A stretch of DNA of 33,098 nucleotides from a virus (IMGVR_UViG_3300009151_000228:1-33098); one strand, 5' to 3'; positions 1 to 6,741 are shown, counted from the first letter of the stretch. Notes: generated by a model not told the origin, from the sequence alone. Translations and numbers: made by a program.

Positions 1-1754
1 AACAGATCCCCCGCCACCGCCCACAGTTGTGGGTTGCCTTGCAACAGCAGAGACATTGCGTCAAGGGACTCCTGCCGTTTGGTCATGTAGCTCGGGCCGG
101 TTGTCACCGCAACGTCGTAAGTCCCAACGCCGGGGTTGTAGATCTTCTTGATAACGATGCCCTGCTCGTTCTGGATCTTCTTAACCGGCATCGGCTGCGA
201 AGGATCAATCATGGCCTGATCGGTTTCCCCGTCCACACCAATGATGCGCGCAACGCGCTGGGTGTCGTAGATCTTCGGAATCATATCAACCAACTGCCGT
301 GTGGCGTAACGGATAGCCCGCGCCAAGTTGTCCACATAGTGGTAGGTGCCGGTGTCGGACTGCTTTTCCCGTGCCAGAATGGCTTTTCCAGACCGCTCGT
401 TGCTGGTGGCCCCAAGACTGCTGTCGTACTGGCCTGTCGAGCTTTTAATGTCATCGGACGCGCCCGCCTTGGCCTGCAACAGACCGCTTGAGGCCATCGG
501 TGGCTGCGCCCGTTGTGGCAGTGGCAACGGGCCGCCCTGACCGTCTGTAACGTCTGGATTGACCTCCAGATAGGGCCAATTGTTGATGTTGGCGGTTTTC
601 CACTGCTGCTCATAACCCTCAAACTGACCACCGTAACCGATGAATGGTGCTTTCGGGGCAAGTGCTAACATCTCTGCTTCTTGGCTAACCCAGTAGTTGT
701 ACATACGTTGCGCGTCTTTCGCGTTTCGCACCAGACCGCTGACGTACATCCGACCATCTATCTCAAATTCGTTGCCCACAACCCTGATAACGGGGATATA
801 TTTACCCGCCCAGTCTTGCTCTTCCAGCACCTCAAAACCGTTGGTTTTGCACCATTTGACCCGTTTTACGTCCACATCTCGCGTCTTGATGGGTTTCAAG
901 CCCATCATTTCGGCTTGTTTTGCCTCCGGCGAACCGACCATCGCGGTGATGCCGCCGTGGTACATGTTCAGTTTCTTGGCCTCATGCTCGATGTAAAAAT
1001 ACTCGGCAATCCGCACCGTGTCTTGGTTGATCCAAGCGTTTAATTGACCATCCCCGACACCGTAGGCAAGGCTAGACAAGGGTGAGGCATCGGGAAACTC
1101 GCGCTCGTACTCGTCTTTGGTAATTTCTTGGTTAATAAAGCACCATTCCGCGTCAGATCCGCACGGATCTTGGATGGTTGGGTCCATATAGACGCTAAAA
1201 CTGTCCCTAATACGGCCAATTCGCAGATCCTGCTCAAAGCTGTTTTCGTCGCAATATTCGGTCAAAATGCGAAAATAACCCTCGCCAAACGTGACTTGAT
1301 TGTCGCAGGCGGTGTCGTAGGCCACGTCAGCGTCGGAGATGTACTCAATATGACGCACAATCCCGTTGAATATCTCGGCTACCTCGACATCGGCCTTATC
1401 ATCAGCAGGGATCACCTTGCCGCTTGGCCGATTTTGTCTTTGGTCATTCGTAACTTGCAGCACATGCTGCGGTAGCTTGTTGATGGTCAAGCAGGGTCTG
1501 GCGTTGATCGTCTGGCCCTGCACCGAGCCACGGGTTGCCAGCACATCGGCAGGCCACTGCCACTGGTTATCAGGGCTGGCAGCGCGAAAGCGCAGGTCGT
1601 CCAGTTCATCTTCGCGGGAGTCGGAATATGCCGAGATCGCCATTGTCAGGCGAGTACGCATGGTCGCCAGCATCTCGCCGTTGCCACGGTCGGACTTGGT
1701 GCCGCCGGAGGCTACCGCGCCCGCTTCGTTGATGCCTGTGTCTTGATAGGCCAC
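1..1754 (-). CDS. P22-type portal protein, C-terminus cut by window edge
   Basis: This is the portal: a dodecameric ring at one capsid vertex through which DNA is packaged and ejected and to which the neck proteins attach. The frame opens with GTG at 1754 and stays open to base 1, giving about 584 residues with the C-terminus outside the window. The GTG shares a base with the TAG of the upstream 44-aa gene (TAGTG), which argues for translational coupling and for this start. Residues such as ARPCLTINKLPQHVLQVTND near residue 90, the DNQVTFGEGYFRI segment and the late LLQGNPQLWAVAGDL stretch are typical of the P22 gp1-like family, whose members are about 700 residues. It lies downstream of the large terminase, as in P22. 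Assignment from family memory and gene order; high confidence. Confidence 0.9.
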   Translation of the reverse strand, partial: MAYQDTGINEAGAVASGGTKSDRGNGEMLATMRTRLTMAISAYSDSREDELDDLRFRAASPDNQWQWPADVLATRGSVQGQTINARPCLTINKLPQHVLQVTNDQRQNRPSGKVIPADDKADVEVAEIFNGIVRHIEYISDADVAYDTACDNQVTFGEGYFRILTEYCDENSFEQDLRIGRIRDSFSVYMDPTIQDPCGSDAEWCFINQEITKDEYEREFPDASPLSSLAYGVGDGQLNAWINQDTVRIAEYFYIEHEAKKLNMYHGGITAMVGSPEAKQAEMMGLKPIKTRDVDVKRVKWCKTNGFEVLEEQDWAGKYIPVIRVVGNEFEIDGRMYVSGLVRNAKDAQRMYNYWVSQEAEMLALAPKAPFIGYGGQFEGYEQQWKTANINNWPYLEVNPDVTDGQGGPLPLPQRAQPPMASSGLLQAKAGASDDIKSSTGQYDSSLGATSNERSGKAILAREKQSDTGTYHYVDNLARAIRYATRQLVDMIPKIYDTQRVARIIGVDGETDQAMIDPSQPMPVKKIQNEQGIVIKKIYNPGVGTYDVAVTTGPSYMTKRQESLDAMSLLLQGNPQLWAVAGDL

Positions 1755-1888
1755 TATTTCTTCTTGCCTACCGCAGCGCGCTTGACAGCGTAAGCAATGG
1801 CAACGGCCTGCTTAATTGGCTTGCCCGCAGCGACCTCGGCCTTGATGTTCTTACGGAAGGCTTGCGGCGTCTTTGATTTGACTAACAT
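1754..1888 (-). CDS. small basic phage protein, 44 aa
   Basis: A 44-residue lysine- and alanine-rich protein that starts MLVKSKTPQAFRKNIKAEV and ends in a KKK tail. It is too short for an obvious domain. Its ATG at 1888 follows the TGA of the upstream gene by one base (TGATATG), and its own stop overlaps the portal GTG start. That arrangement, and similar tiny basic genes between terminase and portal in other podoviruses, makes it likely to be real. Function unknown; a role in the capsid or in DNA packaging is only a guess from position. Confidence 0.65.
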   Translation of the reverse strand: MLVKSKTPQAFRKNIKAEVAAGKPIKQAVAIAYAVKRAAVGKKK

Positions 1889-1889
1889 A

Positions 1890-2036
1890 TCACCTCTTCT
1901 TCGCAGTTTTGGCCGATTGCATAAACGCTTTGGCCGTCGGTGCGCCGGGTGCCCCAGGCTTACGCATCTTCTCTTTGCTGCCCGCAGCGATGCGGGCCTG
2001 CTTGGCGTTAATATTGCTGTAGAGTCCGGGTTTCAT
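1890..2036 (-). CDS. small basic phage protein, 48 aa
   Basis: A 48-residue basic protein beginning MKPGLYSNINAKQARIAAGS, with repeated GAPGAP and a KTAKKR end. This N-terminal sequence recurs as a small gene next to portal or terminase genes in many phages, with no assigned function. The ATG at 2036 overlaps the TGA of the upstream 89-aa gene (TGATG). A second in-frame ATG lies 12 bases upstream at 2048, but the overlapping start is preferred. Likely co-translated with its neighbours in the packaging operon. Confidence 0.65.
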   Translation of the reverse strand: MKPGLYSNINAKQARIAAGSKEKMRKPGAPGAPTAKAFMQSAKTAKKR

Positions 2037-2305
2037 CAGCACTTCCATCGTTTGAGAGAGGCTTTTGCACGTTCAGCGGGGCCGCTGGCGTTCCTGACTA
2101 CCCCCGACATCCTGGCGCAAAATGACGCTTTGCGCCCTTTGTCGGCGGCGGTCTTGGGACTTGGCGCGGGTGCTTTCAAATTGCTGCCGGTGGCTGCGTT
2201 GTACTTGGCTCGGCCCTTGGCCGTGAGTCCAGCGCCCTTGCTCACCGGGAGTTTCTCGCCGCGACCCACCGCTAGAGACACGCTTTTCTTCACGATCCCA
2301 TCCAA
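2036..2305 (-). CDS. DUF6321-like small phage protein, 89 aa
   Basis: An 89-residue basic protein with the segment SLAVGRGEKLPVSKGAGLTA followed by GRAKYNAATGSNLKAP and a KGRKASFCARMSGV motif. This pattern matches a widespread small phage family that I recall as DUF6321. No biochemical role is known to me. It overlaps the 3' end of the large terminase by 16 bases and lies before two more tiny basic genes and the portal, so it is probably part of the packaging and head transcript. The family name is from memory; that the gene is real is fairly sure. Confidence 0.75.
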   Translation of the reverse strand: MDGIVKKSVSLAVGRGEKLPVSKGAGLTAKGRAKYNAATGSNLKAPAPSPKTAADKGRKASFCARMSGVVRNASGPAERAKASLKRWKC

Positions 2306-3807
2306 GAGTTGGTTACGCTGTTTGACTGAGAGTTTATCCGGCGCGCGGGTTCCCTATACTCGCGGTGCGCGACGGGGAATGCAAAGGTCACCGCCAGCGC
2401 GTCGGCGGCGTCCGGTGAGGCCAGTCCTCGACTTCGCATCTCTTTTTTCCCCTCAAGGAAAATCGTACCACTACTGTTGGGCTTCTTCATCGGGCCTGTC
2501 AGGTCGGCCTTTAGCTGCCGGTCCTCTGAAATACTGGCAGTCTTTAGCCAATCCTTCATTCCACCCCATATTTCAGCACGTTTGTTGCCCCACATAATGG
2601 AATTCTTGGCCTTCCAGCCAAAGTTTACCCCACGCACCTTATACCGCTGCTCGTTTAGCCTGTCAAGTATGCCATACCCGAGTCCACCCTCGTCAATTAC
2701 CGTCAAAGTAGGCTTGTATTCGTCAATTGCGTCGATCACCCGCCCCACAATGGTCATGGTGTCCTCGCCCGAGTAGCGTTTTATCGCCACCAAGTCGCGC
2801 CCTTGACGGACCACGATAACCGTCGAGTCAGCACCGCCTCGCGCTGGGTCAATTCCCATAACCACAGGTGCGGTGGAGTCCTTGTATCTTGGTCTTTTTG
2901 CTGCATCGTCCACCAGCATCGCCGAGATGAACTGATCCTCACCCGCGCTCGGGAATTCACCATACACCTCCACCTTGGCTTGCGGACTGTCCTCGCCGTA
3001 CTCCTCGATAATCTGCTCGTACACCGCCTTGTCGGTGTCCTCCACCGTTCTTGCGTCCACGGTGCGGGTGTTCCAGAACGCTCTCTTGGCGTGGAAGCAC
3101 TCAAAGAAGTACCCCTCATTGCGCCGGGGGTTGCTGAAAGCAAACCAGTATCTATTCGGTGTGTTCTCGGTGAAGAACCCGGCGCCCACCTCCCAGATCG
3201 GGTTGGGAATGCCGCTCGACTCATCAAAGATCAGCATCATGCCGTCCTGGTTGTGAACGCCCGCGTAGCTGTCGGGGTTCTCAGCCGACCACAGCTTGCC
3301 CTCGGCCGCCCAGTAACGTGTGCCTTTCTTCAGATCCCGCTCGACCAACTCGCGTAGCCACTGCGCCGGCACCAGCTTGGTTGCGCTGATCTCCCACCAG
3401 TGGTTGTTGATGACCATCGCCGACCACTTGGTCAACTCAGCCCATGTCACCGAGCGCAACTGGTTCTCCGAGTTCGCGCTGATGACAACGCTGCCCCCGA
3501 TGCGGGTGGTCAGCATCCACAAGACGAGCCAAGATACCAAGGCCGACTTACCAATCCCCCGACCGCTGCTGACCGCCTCTCTTAGCGTGGACATGTCCAC
3601 GCGGTTCTCTTTTATATGTTGCTTGATGTCGCGCAACACCTCGCGCTGCCATTTTCTCGGACCTTTGAAGTTTGCAAGCGGGGTGTTCTTCTGGCCCCAA
3701 GGAAAAGCCAGCAGCACAAACGCCTCCGGGTCGTCGCAGATCTGCGGCGACCACAACTCAACCATGAGCTTTTGTTCGTCCTCGGAGGTGTAGATGGGGA
3801 GTTGCAT
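2290..3807 (-). CDS. terL: terminase large subunit (packaging ATPase and nuclease)
   Basis: TerL is the DNA-packaging motor: it cuts concatemeric phage DNA and pumps it into the procapsid through the portal. The 505-residue product has an N-terminal ATPase with Walker A SGRGIGKS (81-88) and Walker B LIFDES (192-197). A C-terminal RNase H-like nuclease follows, with acidic residues at D320 (MGIDPARGGADST), D372 (VIDEGG) and the SPDAADAL motif near 464-471. The length is close to P22 gp2 (499 aa). The ATG at 3807 overlaps the TGA of the 106-aa gene upstream. All key motifs are present, so the enzyme should be active. The P22-like neighbours suggest headful packaging, which is an inference. Confidence 0.95.
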   Translation of the reverse strand: MQLPIYTSEDEQKLMVELWSPQICDDPEAFVLLAFPWGQKNTPLANFKGPRKWQREVLRDIKQHIKENRVDMSTLREAVSSGRGIGKSALVSWLVLWMLTTRIGGSVVISANSENQLRSVTWAELTKWSAMVINNHWWEISATKLVPAQWLRELVERDLKKGTRYWAAEGKLWSAENPDSYAGVHNQDGMMLIFDESSGIPNPIWEVGAGFFTENTPNRYWFAFSNPRRNEGYFFECFHAKRAFWNTRTVDARTVEDTDKAVYEQIIEEYGEDSPQAKVEVYGEFPSAGEDQFISAMLVDDAAKRPRYKDSTAPVVMGIDPARGGADSTVIVVRQGRDLVAIKRYSGEDTMTIVGRVIDAIDEYKPTLTVIDEGGLGYGILDRLNEQRYKVRGVNFGWKAKNSIMWGNKRAEIWGGMKDWLKTASISEDRQLKADLTGPMKKPNSSGTIFLEGKKEMRSRGLASPDAADALAVTFAFPVAHREYREPARRINSQSNSVTNSWMGS

Positions 3808-4127
3808 CAGTCTTTAGGCCGGTTGTAGTCGATCACATCCTGCTCCATGATCTTGTGTAGTCGCTCCTCAGCTTTTAGCGCCGCCTCTTCTGTCTTATAT
3901 GTAGGGAAGTCAATACCCGACTTGATGGCCGAACGCATAGCGTCTGGTACCGAACGCACATCGTTACCCCAGTACAGCGGCAGTATCATGTGCCCCTTGT
4001 CCGTCCCAACTACCGAACCCATGAACGTCGTCAGCGACCCGTCGGGGTGCTTTAGCGCGTTGCCGGTCAGCAGGTTTGAGCGGTGGTAATCAATAGCCGC
4101 CTGCTCTTGAGGTGTTAGGTTAGCCAT
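3807..4127 (-). CDS. 106-aa phage protein between the terminase genes
   Basis: A 106-residue hypothetical protein lying between the small and large terminase genes. The chosen start is the ATG at 4127, which sits inside the last codons of the small terminase gene; an upstream in-frame ATG would lengthen the overlap. The central part (HPDGSLTTFMGSVVGTDKG, then a hydrophobic PLYWG) and the end (FPTYKTEEAALKAEERLHKI) resemble a module seen in phage virion-associated proteins, where 'DGS...GTDKG...' is followed by an 'AYAERLH'-like helix. Function not known. Context suggests packaging or head morphogenesis. Confidence 0.7.
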   Translation of the reverse strand: MANLTPQEQAAIDYHRSNLLTGNALKHPDGSLTTFMGSVVGTDKGHMILPLYWGNDVRSVPDAMRSAIKSGIDFPTYKTEEAALKAEERLHKIMEQDVIDYNRPKD

Positions 4128-4503
4128 TGACAACGCGCTCCCGTGCCTGCTCGAGCGCGGCCAGCACACTGATCTTCTGGTAGACGTCCACGCTGATCTC
4201 CTGCTTGGCGGTCCAGCCGTGAACGTGTTGAAGTATCGCCAGACTCGCCTTGGCGTCGCCCTGCTCAGACGCCTCGTTTAACTTTCTAGCGGTGCGGATC
4301 TCATTATCCGACTTCCCCTTCTGCGCGGCCAGTTCCGCCAATGGGTCAAGTTGGCATAATTGTCGGTACTCATTGGGCAGCAGTCCTGCGGCCAACGCCA
4401 AACTATCACCCTTCAGTCCCATAGCAGCAGCACTATAGATCGCCTCCAAGCGCGACTCTGTAGCGTGTACCTGTCTAACTGTTAGCGGTAACGACTTGAA
4501 CAT
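4120..4503 (-). CDS. terS: probable terminase small subunit
   Basis: A 127-residue mostly helical protein upstream of the large terminase, where the DNA-recognition subunit normally lies. Residues 17-50 (ESRLEAIYSAAAMGLKGDSLALAAGLLPNEYRQL) read as a helix-turn-helix typical of small terminases. The later segment around AKASLAILQHVHGW resembles the 'AKWWLEHR/hgw' helix of the same class. It would bind the pac site and load TerL. It is the first gene of the leftward packaging transcript; the 677-base control region lies just upstream. I see no convincing -35/-10 pair on this strand. The assignment rests on position and the helical pattern. Confidence 0.75.
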   Translation of the reverse strand: MFKSLPLTVRQVHATESRLEAIYSAAAMGLKGDSLALAAGLLPNEYRQLCQLDPLAELAAQKGKSDNEIRTARKLNEASEQGDAKASLAILQHVHGWTAKQEISVDVYQKISVLAALEQARERVVNG

Positions 4504-4638
4504 GGTGCGGTTATAACACGAATGCCAATATGACAGTTATGACCAATTGGGCTGGGAAACATTTTTTAAAAAAAAATCGTTTACGAACGCTGCCCTGACC
4601 TGCACGGCGGGGCGCGGGCCCTCCCCCCCCGTCTAAAG

Positions 4639-4686
4639 TTAGCAGGCACTCACATACAGGTACAGGTTAGCAGGTGCTCACATACA
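4639..4686. repeat. two 20-bp direct repeats, 28-bp spacing
   Basis: TTAGCAGGYRCTCACATACA occurs at 4639-4658 and 4667-4686, with two adjacent mismatches (CA against TG), just upstream of the 8-bp tandem array. The copies face the same way and start 28 bp apart, close to two and a half helical turns. They lie on the small-terminase side of the control region and could be binding sites for a late activator or the packaging complex; that role is inferred. Confidence 0.75.
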
Positions 4687-4700
4687 TCTGCAAGCTCGGA

Positions 4701-4808
4701 GCCGGTCAGCCGGTCAGCCGGTCAGCCGGTCAGCCGGTCAGCCGGTCAGCCGGTCAGCCGGTCAGCCGGTCAGCCGGACGAGCCTTGAGCCGGTCAGCCG
4801 GACGAGCC
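4701..4808. repeat. 8-bp tandem repeat array (GCCGGTCA x9)
   Basis: Nine perfect copies of GCCGGTCA run from 4701 to 4772, followed by a variant GCCGGACG. The last 20 bp of this block (GCCGGTCAGCCGGACGAGCC, 4765-4784) is repeated at 4789-4808. The array is in no supported gene. Such arrays can be iterons, operator arrays or slippage-prone spacers. An 8-bp period puts successive copies on different helix faces, which is unlike ordinary phased operators. Confidence 0.9.
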
Positions 4809-4832
4809 CAACACCATGCGCCCTTTGCCATG

Positions 4833-5133
4833 TGACAATTTGCACCCAGGTCAATAGGTGGCTAAATTGTCGTCTATTGACCTGGGTAGATTGTCAGCGT
4901 TGTCAATTGTCATTTGGTTTTCGGTCGCTGAAATTCGCGGCGCGCGCGGCGGGCGCCGTTGGCGGCCGCCCCTATCTGGGAGATTTATAAAACCATTATC
5001 TTTTGTGACAATCAGGACAATAAAAGCCCATTCGCCGTCCGCCTACTATGGGACGGCGTTAGAAACTATTTGACGGCCGCTGACAATACGCGACAATCGT
5101 TTGACAATTTACTTGACATGGCCAAAATTGTCA
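4833..5133. promoter_or_regulatory. TGACAAT heptamer array, candidate origin or operator region
   Basis: Seven exact copies of TGACAAT in either orientation (4833, 4890, 4906, 5006, 5081, 5102, 5127) and four one-mismatch copies (4866, 4899, 5015, 5091) lie within 301 bases. For both strands of 300 bp, chance would give about 0.04 exact copies. The copies at 5081, 5091 and 5102 are 10-11 bp apart, so they face the same side of the helix. The last copy lies between the -35 and -10 boxes of the early promoter. This looks like a multi-site binding region for one protein: a repressor, a replication initiator or both. Confidence 0.8.
4844..4887. repeat. 14-bp inverted repeat within the heptamer array
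   Basis: ACCCAGGTCAATAG at 4844-4857 is the exact reverse complement of 4874-4887, with a 16-base spacer that holds one heptamer (ATTGTCG). Further heptamers in opposite orientation flank both arms, so the dyad extends imperfectly over about 4833-4896. It could extrude as a cruciform or bind a dimeric protein. There is no T-run after it, so it is not an intrinsic terminator. Confidence 0.85.
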
Positions 5134-5142
5134 GATTATAAT
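5113..5142 (+). promoter_or_regulatory. sigma70 promoter for the early rightward operon
   Basis: A consensus -35 box TTGACA (5113-5118) and consensus -10 box TATAAT (5137-5142) are separated by 18 bases. The first gene starts 39 bases further on. A TGACAAT-type heptamer (5127-5133, reverse orientation) sits in the spacer, so a protein bound there should compete with RNA polymerase. With both hexamers perfect, this is the best candidate for the promoter used first after infection. Confidence 0.85.
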
Positions 5143-5180
5143 GAGCGCGCAGCATCCACAATAACCTAGGAGAATCTAAA

Positions 5181-5390
5181 ATGCTGAAAGCCCGCTTCAA
5201 AATCGCAGAATCAACTATCGCCCGCGCAATTATCATTGTGACCGCTACATTGGACGACGCGCCCGCAATCGTGATCGAATCAGACGGCCGTTACACCACA
5301 ATTGTGGCGAGCGCGCAGATTGTGATGTTCGTAATCGGCGAGGTTGCCAATCTGGGCGAGTCTGGTCTGCAATTCGTCGCCGAAGTCTAA
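5181..5390 (+). CDS. hypothetical protein, first gene of early operon, 69 aa
   Basis: A 69-residue protein beginning MLKARFKIAESTIARAIIIV, with alternating hydrophobic beta-like stretches (IIIVTATL, IVIESDGRYTTIVAS, IVMFVIGEV) and no domain I recognise. It follows the strong promoter directly and has a clear ribosome-binding site (CCTAGGAGA, 5166-5174). As the first gene after infection it may act on the host, but nothing in the sequence shows how. A perfect hairpin follows its TAA-TAG stops. Confidence 0.7.
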   Translation: MLKARFKIAESTIARAIIIVTATLDDAPAIVIESDGRYTTIVASAQIVMFVIGEVANLGESGLQFVAEV

Positions 5391-5400
5391 TAGCATCATC

Positions 5401-5420
5401 CGGGCGCCATTCGGCGCCCG
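5401..5420 (+). other. 8-bp stem hairpin after first early gene
   Basis: CGGGCGCC and GGCGCCCG form a perfect 8-bp GC-rich stem with a 4-base loop (ATTC). No U-run follows, so it is more likely an attenuator or an mRNA-stabilising element than a full terminator. The AATAAACTGGAGTC leader of the next gene begins 9 bases later. Confidence 0.7.
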
Positions 5421-5445
5421 CTCATAAAATAAACTGGAGTCTAAT

Positions 5446-6108
5446 ATGCAGGTACACCTAACACTCAAAAGCGCAAACAGCAAAACAGGCCCGATTCCCG
5501 TATCAACTACAGAACGCGCATCCTGCCCCCCCGACTGCGCGATGCGTGACGCTTGTTACGCCGCGAGCGGCCCGCTCGCCTTGCATTGGGCCGCCGTGTC
5601 CAATGGAACCCGTGGCACGGATTGGGCGGCGTTTACTGCCATGATCGCGCAATTGCCGGCCGGCCAAGTCTGGCGCCATAACCAAGCTGGCGATCTTCCC
5701 GTCACGCCGGCCGGCACGGTCGATGCCGTTAAACTTGGCCAACTGGTACACGCCAACACCGGCCGGCACGGATTTACCTACAGCCATCACCGCGATGCCG
5801 AATCGATCAATTGGATCCGTCACGCCAATAACTGGGGTTTCACGGTCAACCTATCGGCCAATGATCTAGCAGATGCCGACACGCTTGCAGATCATCATGC
5901 CGGCCCGGTCGTCGTCGTGCTGCCCAGCACCCAAACAACTAACACCAAAACACCGGCCGGCCGTGCGGTCGTAGTCTGTCCTGCTACCCAGAGGGACGAT
6001 GTCACATGTGCCTCTTGCCAATTGTGCCAGCGCCAGCGGGACGTGATAGTGGGGTTCCCGGCGCATGGTACGCGCCGGCGCGTGATCGATATCAAGCTGG
6101 CAGCGTAG
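5446..6108 (+). CDS. cysteine-rich phage protein (DUF7227-like)
   Basis: A 220-residue protein of a phage family that I recall as DUF7227. The N-terminus has TTERASCPPDCAMRDACYA (two Cys then a third, about residues 27-37) followed by GPLALHW. The C-terminus has VCPATQRDDVTCASCQLC (four Cys), then VIVGFPAHG and a basic RRRVIDIKLA tail. The seven cysteines in two clusters suggest zinc or iron-sulfur binding. The two-cluster layout and the final IDIKLA faintly recall the Gp37/Gp68 (DUF5131) radical-SAM-like phage proteins, but no CxxxCxxC core is present, so no enzyme activity is claimed. It is preceded by TGGAG, 10 bases before the ATG. The gene is very GC-rich with repeated CCGGCCGG palindromes. 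Confidence 0.75.
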   Translation: MQVHLTLKSANSKTGPIPVSTTERASCPPDCAMRDACYAASGPLALHWAAVSNGTRGTDWAAFTAMIAQLPAGQVWRHNQAGDLPVTPAGTVDAVKLGQLVHANTGRHGFTYSHHRDAESINWIRHANNWGFTVNLSANDLADADTLADHHAGPVVVVLPSTQTTNTKTPAGRAVVVCPATQRDDVTCASCQLCQRQRDVIVGFPAHGTRRRVIDIKLAA

Positions 6109-6118
6109 TGCTCAACTG

Positions 6119-6141
6119 GTAGCGGCCGCGCCGGCCGCTAC
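6119..6141 (+). other. 10-bp stem hairpin after the Cys-rich gene
   Basis: GTAGCGGCCG and CGGCCGCTAC pair perfectly around a 3-base loop, 10 bases after the stop of the preceding gene. A weaker GGCGC/GCGCC stem follows near 6143-6158. There is no U-run. Together with 5401-5420 and 6703-6720 it forms a pattern of one GC hairpin between successive early genes, perhaps to set mRNA processing or stability. Confidence 0.65.
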
Positions 6142-6178
6142 CGGGCGCGCATTGCGCCGACAACCTAGGGAAATCATC

Positions 6179-6253
6179 ATGATGGAAACTCTAGCCAATA
6201 TCTGCGGCATTGGCGCAATAATCGTGTTCGTTTACTTGATGATAGGAGATTAA
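6179..6253 (+). CDS. tiny predicted membrane peptide, 24 aa
   Basis: The frame encodes 24 residues, MMETLANICGIGAIIVFVYL plus MIGD, most of which would form one transmembrane helix. A CCTAGGG leader lies 10 bases upstream of the first ATG (6179), and a second ATG follows directly. The next gene's ribosome-binding site (AGGAG) lies within its last codons, which suggests coupled translation. Tiny membrane peptides of this kind are common in phage early operons and are often missed. Function unknown. Confidence 0.5.
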   Translation: MMETLANICGIGAIIVFVYLMIGD

Positions 6254-6256
6254 ATT

Positions 6257-6445
6257 ATGCCACTAGTCTACAGCGTTACCTATACACAATACAGCCCGCA
6301 GCATAGGGCGAACTTCCAGAACAGCGCCTGGGTGAGCGGCGCTCGCGGGCAATCGCTCACGCTCGCCGGTTGCCAGCGCATCCTGAGGAGGACGCATCCC
6401 GGCGCCGTGGTCGTGCGCCGTGACACTTGGACCGACGGGAGATAA
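6257..6445 (+). CDS. hypothetical protein, 62 aa
   Basis: A 62-residue basic protein (MPLVYSVTYTQYSPQHRANF at the start, VVVRRDTWTDGR at the end) that I do not recognise. It has an AGGAG ribosome-binding site 8 bases before the ATG at 6257. The stop lies 2 bases before the next start. The alternating hydrophobic and polar N-terminus suggests beta structure. Its place in the early operon is all that can be said about its role. Confidence 0.6.
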   Translation: MPLVYSVTYTQYSPQHRANFQNSAWVSGARGQSLTLAGCQRILRRTHPGAVVVRRDTWTDGR

Positions 6446-6447
6446 TC

Positions 6448-6669
6448 ATGTTGACAATCGAAGAGCAGGAAAGGCAAGCGTACCAAGCGGGCGATACCGC
6501 CCTGGCGGCGGCGCTGGCAGCGCGAATTGACGCCGAGGACGCCCTCGCGGGCGAAGCGTACACGGCTAAAGAATTGCAGGATGAGATCGGGCATCTCAAG
6601 CGTATCCTGCGCGATGCGCTCGCGGATGACAGCTGGCGCGAGCGGGCGGCGGCGGCTATTGCGGGCTAG
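6448..6669 (+). CDS. acidic helical protein, 73 aa
   Basis: A 73-residue Ala/Glu-rich protein beginning MLTIEEQERQAYQAGDTALA. It is almost wholly helical by composition, with heptad-like spacing of Leu and Ala around KELQDEIGHLKRIL, so a coiled coil is plausible. The ATG at 6448 is chosen because a GGGAG site lies 7 bases before it; an upstream in-frame ATG at 6427 would lie inside the previous gene. Function unknown. Confidence 0.6.
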   Translation: MLTIEEQERQAYQAGDTALAAALAARIDAEDALAGEAYTAKELQDEIGHLKRILRDALADDSWRERAAAAIAG

Positions 6670-6702
6670 TACCCGGCCGGCAGCGCCCCTAGGGTGCTAC
6701 CG

Positions 6703-6720
6703 GACGGGCACTTGCCCGTC
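6703..6720 (+). other. 7-bp stem hairpin before the clamp-like gene
   Basis: GACGGGC and GCCCGTC pair around ACTT. Directly after it comes ATTAATAAACTGGAGTC, nearly the same leader that follows the hairpin at 5401-5420. The repeated order hairpin, leader, start codon suggests a duplicated intergenic control cassette. Confidence 0.65.
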
Positions 6721-6741
6721 ATTAATAAACTGGAGTCAATT

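Noticed and set aside
4504-4570. Leftward sigma70 promoter before the small terminase gene
   Set aside because: Only weak boxes such as TTATAA are visible, without a matching -35 at proper spacing; late genes may use an activator.
4701-4808. CRISPR array
   Set aside because: Units of 8 bp with no spacers are not CRISPR repeats.
4858-5141. Open frames of 60-71 codons inside the control region
   Set aside because: They cross the inverted repeat, heptamers and promoter, have no ribosome-binding site, and their products look random.
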